DNA of 5,500 nt from Marinagarivorans sp. UBA5870. Lineage in GTDB: Bacteria > Pseudomonadota > Gammaproteobacteria > Pseudomonadales > Cellvibrionaceae. The translations under genes were made by a program, and so were the position numbers. Each line of letters opens with the position of its first letter. The stretch's first letter is position 1. Under the pieces are notes generated by a model. It was not told where the DNA came from, ran no database searches, and saw nothing but the letters and a program-made list of their open reading frames with translations. The stretch spans positions 814 to 6,313 of the forward strand of contig DJFO01000290.1 in NCBI GenBank assembly GCA_002432555.1, written 5' to 3'. Positions 1 to 5,500 of this stretch are shown here, piece after piece.

Positions 1-390
1 GGCGAGATCGACATCATGGAGTACTATCAAAATAAGATCCTGGCGAACGTCGCCTGGAAGGCCAACAACTCTGACCCCTGGTCCGCCACCTGGGATTCGT
101 CCACCCGCTCCATGGATAACCTGCGCTTCCAACACCCGGATTGGGCTTCCCGCTTTCATGTATGGCGCCTGGACTGGGACGCCCAAAGCATTCGCCTCTA
201 CGTGGACGACGTGCTCATGAACGTCACCGACACCAATCAAACCCGCAATCCAGACGGCAGCAATCCGTTCCGCGATAAGCCCATGTATATCCTCATCAAT
301 CTTGCCATAGGGGGCAACAACGGCGGCAACCCGGCTCAAACGACATTCCCCTCCCGCTACGAAATCGACTACCTGCGGGTGTACCAATAA
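1..390 (+). CDS. Glycoside hydrolase family 16 (endo-beta-glucanase/laminarinase-like), 3' part only
   Basis: The reading frame is open from base 1 and ends at TAA 388-390, giving the last 129 residues of a protein whose start lies outside the window. The first seven residues, GEIDIME, match the GH16 active-site signature E-x-D-x-x-E: nucleophile Glu (codon 4-6), assisting Asp (10-12) and acid/base Glu (19-21). The C-terminal stretch, with a W-x-x-D-W strand, the I-R-L-Y-V-D-D segment, the L-A-I-G-G-N-N-G-G loop and the terminal Y-E-I-D-Y-L-R-V-Y-Q, is typical of the last strands of the GH16 beta-jelly roll. Family members cleave internal beta-1,3 or beta-1,3-1,4 glucan bonds, or galactan bonds in agarases and carrageenases, and are usually exported. 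The exact substrate cannot be read from this fragment. The protein ends right at the domain end, so there is no C-terminal carbohydrate-binding module. Any signal peptide or N-terminal module is unseen. The next gene downstream is a putative glycan sensor, which fits a role in polysaccharide use. Confidence 0.93.
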   Translation, partial: GEIDIMEYYQNKILANVAWKANNSDPWSATWDSSTRSMDNLRFQHPDWASRFHVWRLDWDAQSIRLYVDDVLMNVTDTNQTRNPDGSNPFRDKPMYILINLAIGGNNGGNPAQTTFPSRYEIDYLRVYQ

Positions 391-396
391 GCTTCC

Positions 397-420
397 CGTC
401 GGGCCGCCGACCGGCCCGCG
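397..420 (+). terminator. Possible Rho-independent terminator after the GH16 gene
   Basis: Seven bases after the hydrolase stop codon there is a perfect 7-bp GC stem: CGGGCCG at 400-406 pairs with CGGCCCG at 412-418 around a 5-nt loop. Two more pairs are possible if T399 is bulged out (397-398 with 419-420). The stem is followed by TTT (421-423) and then CC. The position is right for a terminator, but the U-tract is short, so termination may be weak. Confidence 0.5.
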
Positions 421-543
421 TTTCCTGTGCTTTACTTAGATGAGCGCGCTGCGGCCGCCCTTGCTGGTGGGTGTCGGCGCGGCACTGCGTTTGAAGCACC
501 GGCGGTCGGACCCCACGGAATGCTGTATTGACCTTCAGTTTTG

Positions 544-582
544 CCGGTCCGGCGGGGGAATGCCCATAGGAGCGCCGACCGG
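544..582 (+). promoter_or_regulatory. Imperfect hairpin in the leader of the hybrid sensor kinase gene
   Basis: CCGGTCCGGCG (544-554) can pair with CGCCGACCGG (573-582), giving a 10-bp stem with one bulged C and an 18-nt loop. The loop contains an AGGAG (568-572), and the right arm runs into GGAAAG (581-586), the ribosome-binding candidate for the ATG at 595. Folding would therefore partly cover the translation start region. No T-run follows it, so it is not a standard terminator. The rest of the 391-594 spacer shows no convincing gene and no clear sigma-70 promoter. A regulatory role is inferred. Confidence 0.35.
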
Positions 583-594
583 AAAGCATTTGAA

Positions 595-3500
595 ATGGGG
601 CGAGTTTTGATGGCCTGGATGCGAGCCTGGCTGTTTTTGCATGTGTGCTGGGGACTTTGTTTCTCCCCCCTGGCGGCGGAGGAGATCGATCTCACCACCG
701 TGCGCTTCGAGCGTCTGCTCAACGGCGATCACGCGGAGCACCGCGGCGGCGTCGGTATGGTGAACGACATTCTGCAGGACGAGCGCGGCTTTATCTGGAT
801 CGCCGGCGAACACGGCGTCGCCCGCTTTGACGCCCACGAGTTCCGCTTTTATTTCCCCGATCCCAAGGACCCGGGAGCCATTGCCAGCAACGCCGTCTAC
901 CGAATAGCCCGCGATCGCAAAGGCGAATTGTGGTTTGCCACCAGCAATGGGTTGAGCCGCTACAACCCGCGCAGCGACGACTTCACCACCTACCGGCACA
1001 ATCCCAACAACCCGGCGAGCATCAGCAGTAACAAAGTGGCCCAGGTGGCGGTGCGGGCGGACAATACGCTGGTAATCGGCACCGACCGCGGCCTCAACTT
1101 CTTCGATCCCCAGCGGCGGCATTTCTACGATTGGGTGCACGACCCGAAAAATCCGCAGAGCTTGACCTCCGATGATGTCCGCGAGGTTTTTTTTGACTCC
1201 CAGGGAAGACTCTGGATCGGCTATGGGACCACCGGCATCAGTCTGCACCTGGGCGGCGTCAACCAGTTTCGCCACTGGCGCGACGACGGCGGCAGCACCG
1301 GCCGACTGTTCAATCAGGTCTATAGCATCGCCGAGGACAAAGCCGGTCAGCTGTGGTTTGGCACCGACGGCAGCGGTCTCGTCCGGCTCGACCAGGACCT
1401 CACCCGGTTTACCACCTACGGCACCCAGGCGGCGGAACCCTACTACATCAATAGCGACGTGGTGCGCGAGGTTGCGACCGACCGCAACGGCCACCTGTGG
1501 CTCGCTTTGGATCACGGCGGGCTCGGTCTCTACGATCCGGTGACGGAAAAATTTAATTTTCTCTACCACGACACCAATGATCCGACCAGCCTGATCTCCA
1601 ACCAAGTGCGCTGCATTTTTGCCGACAAGAACAACGACCTCTGGATCGGCTCCTTTCCCGCGGGCATCAATTATTTCGATCGATCCAAAACCGCGTTCAA
1701 GATCTGGAAGAGCCACCCGCAAGGTCTCACCCATAATGGTGTGTTGAAAATTTTTCAGGACAGCCAGGGGGTTATTTGGATCGGCACCGAGCAGGGCCTC
1801 ACCGCCTACACGCCCGCCACCGGCGCTATTCGGCGCTACTTCCACGAGCCCAATAATCCCTATAGCCTGCGCGCCAATGTGGTGGTGAGCATCAACGAGG
1901 ATCTGCAGGGCAACTTGTGGTTTGGTACCTGGTCCGGCGGCCTGCACCGATTCGACCGCGCCACCGAGCGGTTCCACAATTATTTTCCCGATCCCGCGCG
2001 TCCAAATTCCCTTTTGAATCAGCACGTGTGGGCCATAGCGCTCGACCAGCAGGGCAATGTCTGGAGCGGGCACACGGAACAGGGCGGTCTCTCCCGCTAC
2101 CGGCCTGCGACCGACGATTTCGAGATCTACCGCCACGACCCCATGAATCCGGATAGCCTTGCCTACTCCTTCGTCTGGACCTTGATGGTCGACTCCGCCA
2201 ACCGGCTTTGGATAGGTACCCTCGATGGGCTTGACTGGCTGGAATTGCCGGACACGCAAAAGTTTCACCACCTGCGCGCCTCACCCAATCAACCGCACCA
2301 TTTGAACAACCCCAATATCTACTCGTCCATGGAGCACAGCAACGGGACCCTCTGGTTCGGCACCGACGGCGGCGGCCTGAATATTCTCGACCCGACCACC
2401 CGGCGCTTCACCCGCCTCGGCCTGGAACAAGGTTTGTCCGGTTTGCGCGTGGCGAGCCTGGTGGAGGATCGAGAGGGTTTTGTGTGGGCGGGCACCAGCA
2501 ACGGGGTCGCATTGATCGATCCCGAAACCCTGGCGATCAAATCTTTTCACACCAGCGACGGCTTGGCCGGCAACACCTATAACCGGGACAGCCTATTCGT
2601 CGATGACCGCGGCAAGATTTACCTCGGCAGCACCGAGGGCATCACCATCATCGACAAATCCCGCCTTGCGCCCTCCACCGAACCGCCCCCGGTGACGCTC
2701 ACGCAACTGCGGATCTTCAACGACGAAGTCAGCCACAAAAGCCCTGAGTCACCGCTGCAAAGCACCGTCGGCAGCACCCAGATCCTGGAGCTGAACCACC
2801 GGCACAGCATGTTTTCCCTCGGTTTCGCCGCCCTCTCCTACCGCTCGGCCTTCAAAAATCAGTTTCACTACAAACTCGACGGCTTCGACCGCGAATGGCA
2901 CAAGGCCAAGAATTCCCAATTGGCAACCTATACCAACCTCGACCCCGGCCGCTACGTGTTTCGCGTGAAGGCGGTCAACAGCAGCGGTCTGTGGAGCGCG
3001 CAGGAAGCCGAGTTGAAAATTCACATACGCCCGCCCGTTTGGCAAACCTGGTGGGCCTACAGCCTGTACGGCTTGTTCGCGGTGAGCGCCCTATTTGGCT
3101 TTATGCACTATAAAACCCGGCGGCTGCAGCGCGAGCAGGAAAAAGAACTCGCGCATAAAAATAAGCTGATTCAGCTGGACCGCATGAAGGATTCTTTTCT
3201 GGCGAGCACCTCGCATGAATTGCGCACGCCGCTCAACGGCATCATCGGGATGACCGAATCGCTCCTGCACGGGCCGCTCAGCGGTGCCACCACCGCGGTC
3301 AAGGAATCGCTCTATCTGGTGATTGCCAGCGGCCAGCGTTTGGCGAGTCTGGTGGATGACTTGCTCGACTTTTCCAAGCTGTCCAACAACGAGCTGAAAA
3401 TCCAATTGCGGCCCGTAAACATTAGCCAGCTGTTGGATCAGACCATCACCATCTTGCGGCCGCAGCTCGCCGGCAAGGCGCTGACCATCAATAACACTGC

Positions 3501-4296
3501 CTCCGGCAAAAACGTCTACGCTCTGGCGGACCGCGCCCGAATTCAGCAGGTATTTTTGCACTTAATCGAAAATGCCATTAAATACACCGAGCGAGGTTTT
3601 ATCGAGATCGGCGCGGCGACCAACGACACTCAGGTGACCGTTCATATCAAAGATTCCGGCATCGGCATTCCGGAGACGGAACAGAAATGGCTGTTTTCGG
3701 CGTTCAACCAATTGGCCGAAGCCAACACCCGCACCCAAAAGGGCACCGGCATCGGCCTGGCGATCGCCGGCAAACTGGTGCAACTACACGGCGGCACCAT
3801 CGGCGTTCGGTCGCAGCCAGCAAAAGGTTCGACCTTCACTATTACTCTGCCCGCCTGTCAAAACCTACCCCTGACGGAGCACCTGTCTGCCAGTTGTAAA
3901 ACCACCTTAACGAGCGCAGGTGGGGCGCGCACCATCCTGATTGTCGATGACGATCCGGTCAACCGCCTGGTGCTGGCCACCTTGCTCAAGCAGGAAAATT
4001 TGCGGCTGCTCGAAGCGGCGAGCGGCGCCGAGGCCCTGCAATTGCTCGGCCAGCACTCGGCGATCGACCTGATTATTCTCGATATCATGATGCCGCACAT
4101 GTCCGGCATCGAAGTGTGCCGGGAGATTCGCAAAAAATCCTCCCCCGATCAGTTGCCAATTATTTTCCTCACTGCCAAACGCGAGGAAGACGCCCGTGAA
4201 GCCGCCCTGCATGCGGGTGGAAATGCGTTTTTAACGAAACCCGTCTCCCAGGCGGACCTGCTGCCCTGTGTGGTGGAGCAATTGCAACAGGATTGA
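595..4296 (+). CDS. Hybrid sensor histidine kinase/response regulator with two-component propeller repeats (HTCS-like, no DNA-binding domain)
   Basis: This is a membrane sensor kinase of about 1233 residues, numbered here from ATG 595. A signal peptide (about 1-33, ending L-A-A) precedes fourteen Reg_prop-type repeats with cores such as L-W-F-G-T-D-G-x-G-L (about 65-685). The count suggests two seven-bladed propellers. Several blades carry H-x-P-x-N-P-x-S-L. A Y_Y_Y domain (about 735-812) follows, then one membrane helix (about 819-838) and a short charged coiled linker. The HisKA H-box is S-H-E-L-R-T-P-L with His874. HATPase_c has N-box Asn993, G1 D-S-G-I-G-I-P (1020-1026) and G2 G-T-G-I-G-L (1050-1055). 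The C-terminal receiver has the acidic pocket Asp1118-1120, phospho-acceptor Asp1163, Thr1193 and Lys1215. All catalytic residues are intact. In the HTCS family the periplasmic propellers bind oligosaccharides and the chain ends in an AraC-type HTH; here it stops after the receiver. ATG 595 has GGAAAG 8 nt upstream. ATG 610 also retains the signal peptide, and a TTG at 541 would add 18 unlikely residues. Confidence 0.93.
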   Translation: MGRVLMAWMRAWLFLHVCWGLCFSPLAAEEIDLTTVRFERLLNGDHAEHRGGVGMVNDILQDERGFIWIAGEHGVARFDAHEFRFYFPDPKDPGAIASNAVYRIARDRKGELWFATSNGLSRYNPRSDDFTTYRHNPNNPASISSNKVAQVAVRADNTLVIGTDRGLNFFDPQRRHFYDWVHDPKNPQSLTSDDVREVFFDSQGRLWIGYGTTGISLHLGGVNQFRHWRDDGGSTGRLFNQVYSIAEDKAGQLWFGTDGSGLVRLDQDLTRFTTYGTQAAEPYYINSDVVREVATDRNGHLWLALDHGGLGLYDPVTEKFNFLYHDTNDPTSLISNQVRCIFADKNNDLWIGSFPAGINYFDRSKTAFKIWKSHPQGLTHNGVLKIFQDSQGVIWIGTEQGLTAYTPATGAIRRYFHEPNNPYSLRANVVVSINEDLQGNLWFGTWSGGLHRFDRATERFHNYFPDPARPNSLLNQHVWAIALDQQGNVWSGHTEQGGLSRYRPATDDFEIYRHDPMNPDSLAYSFVWTLMVDSANRLWIGTLDGLDWLELPDTQKFHHLRASPNQPHHLNNPNIYSSMEHSNGTLWFGTDGGGLNILDPTTRRFTRLGLEQGLSGLRVASLVEDREGFVWAGTSNGVALIDPETLAIKSFHTSDGLAGNTYNRDSLFVDDRGKIYLGSTEGITIIDKSRLAPSTEPPPVTLTQLRIFNDEVSHKSPESPLQSTVGSTQILELNHRHSMFSLGFAALSYRSAFKNQFHYKLDGFDREWHKAKNSQLATYTNLDPGRYVFRVKAVNSSGLWSAQEAELKIHIRPPVWQTWWAYSLYGLFAVSALFGFMHYKTRRLQREQEKELAHKNKLIQLDRMKDSFLASTSHELRTPLNGIIGMTESLLHGPLSGATTAVKESLYLVIASGQRLASLVDDLLDFSKLSNNELKIQLRPVNISQLLDQTITILRPQLAGKALTINNTASGKNVYALADRARIQQVFLHLIENAIKYTERGFIEIGAATNDTQVTVHIKDSGIGIPETEQKWLFSAFNQLAEANTRTQKGTGIGLAIAGKLVQLHGGTIGVRSQPAKGSTFTITLPACQNLPLTEHLSASCKTTLTSAGGARTILIVDDDPVNRLVLATLLKQENLRLLEAASGAEALQLLGQHSAIDLIILDIMMPHMSGIEVCREIRKKSSPDQLPIIFLTAKREEDAREAALHAGGNAFLTKPVSQADLLPCVVEQLQQD

Positions 4297-4310
4297 CCAG
4301 CAGGGCATGC

Positions 4311-4345
4311 TGAACGAGCGCTTTGCCGAAGAGTTGAGATAGAAT
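4311..4345 (+). promoter_or_regulatory. Possible promoter for the sigma/anti-sigma pair
   Basis: The 80-bp gap between the sensor kinase and the sigma factor contains TAGAAT at 4340-4345, which matches the sigma-70 -10 consensus at five of six positions. It lies about 20 nt before the ribosome-binding site. No good -35 sits at 17 bp. TTGCCG (4323-4328) is too close, and TGAACG (4311-4316) is 23 bp away. The GAAC inside the latter resembles an ECF-type -35 core, which could hint at autoregulation, but this is weak. Read-through from the kinase gene is an alternative, since no strong terminator lies between them. Confidence 0.3.
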
Positions 4346-4364
4346 CCGTCGCGCCTTGTGCTGC

Positions 4365-4368
4365 AGGA
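4365..4368 (+). promoter_or_regulatory. Ribosome binding site that fixes the sigma factor start
   Basis: AGGA lies 8 nt before ATG 4377. This favours that ATG over the in-frame TTG at 4356, whose upstream sequence has no Shine-Dalgarno, and over the ATG at 4392. Confidence 0.6.
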
Positions 4369-4376
4369 CATTTCCG

Positions 4377-4997
4377 ATGGCGGATCCCACCATGAATTTC
4401 GACGCTGCGCCTTTACTTCTGCTTTTGCGCGCGCGCGATCACGCGTGTTTCGCCCAGCTGGTCGCCGCCCATCATCCCACGCTGATGACGCTTGCTCGGT
4501 CGATTATAGGCCCGGGTCTGGCGGACGAGGTGGTACAAGAAGCTTGGGTAGCCGCCTACCAGGCCCTGCCGGATTTTGCCGGCCGCAGCAGTATCAAGAC
4601 CTGGCTGTTCACCATTGTCAGCAACCATGCCAAAACCCGTTTGCGCAAGGAAAAGCGCACTTTGTCCCTGGAAGCGCTCGAAGAAAAGATACCGGACTTT
4701 GGCGATCGTTTTCAGCCGGACGGACACTGGCGCGAACTGCCCGGCCAATGGCACTCGGAAAGCCCCGAAGATCTATTGCAGGCAAGTGAACTGCGCCGCT
4801 GTATCGACCGCGCGCTCGCCGAGCTGCCGCCCATGCAGCGGGCGGTTTTTACCCTGCGGGACCTAGAACAGCTGAGTCTGGCCGAGATTTGTAACAATCT
4901 GGGCATCAGCGACTCCAATGCGAGGGTTTTACTACACAGGGCGCGCACGAAGTTGTTTCAGGTGATCGACACTTACCAGGAGACTGGCCAATGCTGA
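4377..4997 (+). CDS. ECF (group IV) RNA polymerase sigma factor
   Basis: This 206-residue sigma factor has only the two domains usual for ECF sigmas. Sigma region 2 spans about residues 24-92. It includes D-E-V-V-Q-E-A-W (50-57), the region 2.2 core-binding helix, and W-L-F-T-I-V-S-N-H-A-K (76-86), the region 2.3/2.4 -10 recognition helix, followed by a basic run. Region 4 spans about 136-196. It includes L-P-x-x-Q-R-A-V-F (150-158) and the -35-binding helix-turn-helix (about 166-193), ending L-L-H-R-A-R-T-K-L. The linker contains a F-x-P-D-G-H-W-R segment (112-119). From memory this is characteristic of a proteobacterial ECF subgroup paired with very short zinc anti-sigma factors. The start is ATG 4377 with AGGA 8 nt upstream; no SnoaL-like or other C-terminal extension is present. 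The next gene overlaps by 7 nt, so the two are translationally coupled and the neighbour is the likely inhibitor. The signal and target promoters are not evident. Confidence 0.93.
   Translation: MADPTMNFDAAPLLLLLRARDHACFAQLVAAHHPTLMTLARSIIGPGLADEVVQEAWVAAYQALPDFAGRSSIKTWLFTIVSNHAKTRLRKEKRTLSLEALEEKIPDFGDRFQPDGHWRELPGQWHSESPEDLLQASELRRCIDRALAELPPMQRAVFTLRDLEQLSLAEICNNLGISDSNARVLLHRARTKLFQVIDTYQETGQC
4978..4982 (+). promoter_or_regulatory. Ribosome binding site of the anti-sigma gene
   Basis: AGGAG inside the last codons of the sigma gene lies 8 nt before ATG 4991. It is the best Shine-Dalgarno in the window and confirms the overlapping start. Confidence 0.75.
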
Positions 4998-5245
4998 AAT
5001 GCCGCGACGTCGCGCATGACGCAAGCGATTTCATCGACGGCCGGATCCCGTGGTACCGGCGACCCGCGTGGTATCTGCACCTGTTGATCTGCGGCCATTG
5101 CCGCCGCTTTCTTCGGCATTTTCGCACCAGTATTCAGGTTGCCTCCGCCGCGGCACGGCGGACCGCTGCGCCGGCGGAAGTGACAGAAATCCTCGAGGTC
5201 TGCCGCCGGGCATCGACCGATCGGGACCCCGAATCCCCCGCCTGA
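4991..5245 (+). CDS. Compact zinc-binding (ZAS/zf-HC2) anti-sigma factor
   Basis: This 84-residue protein carries the zinc-binding anti-sigma signature: Cys4, then His30-x3-Cys34-x2-Cys37, a C-x25-H-x3-C-x2-C spacing. In the family these residues bind one zinc, and the helical domain wedges between sigma regions 2 and 4 to keep the sigma factor inactive. In some members oxidation of the cysteines releases it. The flanking segment L-H-L-L-I-C-G-H-C-R-R-F is very close to what I recall for the short anti-sigma proteins encoded beside this type of ECF factor. No hydrophobic segment long enough to cross the membrane is present, and the tail after residue 45 is polar and Ala/Arg-rich. The protein should be cytoplasmic, unlike RseA-type membrane anti-sigmas. 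Its ATG overlaps the sigma stop (ATGCTGA, 4991-4997), with a strong AGGAG upstream. The pairing and inhibitory role are inferred from motif and context. Confidence 0.88.
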   Translation: MLKCRDVAHDASDFIDGRIPWYRRPAWYLHLLICGHCRRFLRHFRTSIQVASAAARRTAAPAEVTEILEVCRRASTDRDPESPA

Positions 5246-5296
5246 CGAGCAACATTTTTTTACTGTCACTCCCCGCTGGATTTGTTATGGTGCCGC

Positions 5297-5313
5297 CGGC
5301 GCATTCGGCGCCG
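5297..5313 (+). other. GC hairpin in the leader of the cyclophilin gene
   Basis: CGGCGC (5297-5302) pairs with GCGCCG (5308-5313) around a 5-nt ATTCG loop, 28 nt before the next start codon. No T-run follows, so it is not a typical terminator in either direction. The 5246-5341 spacer also has a 7-T run (5255-5261) after the anti-sigma gene, with only weak pairing ahead of it. TATGGT (5286-5291) is a mediocre -10 candidate without a well-placed -35. Confidence 0.3.
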
Positions 5314-5341
5314 CCAGAGCCATAAACAGCGAGACACCATC

Positions 5342-5500
5342 ATGCAGCTCAAATCCTTGGCAATCACCCTTTCCCTCGCCGCCGGTATCCTCGGTATCAC
5401 GCCCGCCCAGGCCACCATAGTGCAGTTTCAAACCAGCGTCGGGGACTTCGAAGTCAATCTGTTCGACAAGACCACCCCGGCGACCGTGGCGAATTTCCTG
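5342..5500 (+). CDS. Exported cyclophilin-type peptidyl-prolyl cis-trans isomerase, 5' part only
   Basis: The frame starts at ATG 5342 and is still open at the right edge, giving the first 53 residues. Residues 1-24 form a clear Sec signal peptide: Lys4, a hydrophobic core, and A-Q-A before the predicted cleavage after Ala24. The mature part begins with a beta-strand and then T-S-V-G-D-F-E-V-N-L-F-D-K-T-T-P-A-T-V-A-N-F, which matches the cyclophilin N-terminus pattern T-x-x-G-x-(I/F)-x-(I/V)-x-L-(F/Y)-x-x-x-x-P-x-T-V-x-N-F. Family members catalyse proline cis-trans isomerisation and assist folding; the signal peptide puts this one in the periplasm, as with PpiA. The catalytic Arg and later active-site residues lie beyond the window. 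The upstream ribosome-binding sequence is poor (GCGAGA, about 10 nt before the ATG). A 96-bp spacer separates it from the anti-sigma gene, so it is probably its own transcription unit. Confidence 0.88.
   Translation, partial: MQLKSLAITLSLAAGILGITPAQATIVQFQTSVGDFEVNLFDKTTPATVANFL

Noticed and set aside
491..533. Sigma-70 promoter from TTGAAG (491-496) or TTGACC (528-533)
   Set aside because: No acceptable -10 hexamer sits 16-18 bp downstream of either one.
541..594. TTG start at 541 for the sensor kinase
   Set aside because: It would add 18 polar residues ahead of a good signal peptide, place the leader hairpin inside the coding region, and has no Shine-Dalgarno at a proper distance.
535..2271. 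Long open frame of 578 codons on the minus strand
   Set aside because: It lies wholly antisense to the propeller domain. Its Val/Gly/Ala-rich, periodic translation mirrors the propeller repeats in a high-GC gene. It shows no domain and no ribosome-binding site.
3091..3561. Minus-strand open frame of 156 codons
   Set aside because: It is a shadow of the membrane and HisKA region on the + strand, where motifs are unmistakable. It has no recognisable protein features.
4298..4312. Small hairpin CAGCA/TGCTG after the sensor kinase stop as a terminator
   Set aside because: It has only five base pairs, two of them A-T, and no T-run afterwards, so it does not meet a terminator pattern.
5219..5261. 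Terminator for the anti-sigma gene using the T7 run at 5255-5261
   Set aside because: The nearest pairing (GATCGG with CCG-A-ATC, 5219-5235) is short and bulged, lies within the coding region, and ends about 19 nt before the T-run.

Overview
The window looks like a GC-rich gammaproteobacterial chromosome segment. A polysaccharide-degrading marine or soil lineage, for example a relative of Cellvibrio, Saccharophagus or Gilvimarinus, fits best. This is an inference from gene content: a secreted-type GH16 glycanase, a very large beta-propeller sensor kinase, an ECF sigma factor with a compact zinc anti-sigma partner, and an exported cyclophilin. There is no rRNA or marker gene to settle it. All genes are on the + strand and coding density is high.

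Layout: (1) 1-390 is the 3' part of a family 16 glycoside hydrolase, entering from the left edge with its catalytic E-x-D-x-x-E motif at the boundary. (2) 391-594 is non-coding: a GC hairpin that may terminate the hydrolase transcript, then a leader with a second imperfect hairpin just ahead of the next gene. (3) 595-4296 is one large hybrid sensor kinase. It has a signal peptide, fourteen two-component-regulator propeller repeats, a Y_Y_Y domain, one membrane helix, HisKA, HATPase_c and a C-terminal receiver. (4) After an 80-bp gap with a possible promoter come a group IV (ECF) sigma factor (4377-4997) and, overlapping it by 7 nt, an 84-residue zinc-binding anti-sigma factor (4991-5245). (5) A 96-bp spacer with a T7 run and a GC hairpin leads to the 5' end of an exported cyclophilin-type peptidyl-prolyl isomerase (5342 onward), cut by the right edge.

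How they may work together: the hydrolase and the sensor kinase look like a glycan degradation and sensing pair. In Bacteroidetes the same sensor architecture (HTCS) detects oligosaccharides and drives the neighbouring glycanase genes. Here the protein stops after the receiver and has no DNA-binding domain, so the output must pass through another protein. The sigma/anti-sigma pair is translationally coupled and is the nearest transcriptional regulator. A link between it and the kinase is only a hypothesis. The cyclophilin appears to be an independent periplasmic folding gene.
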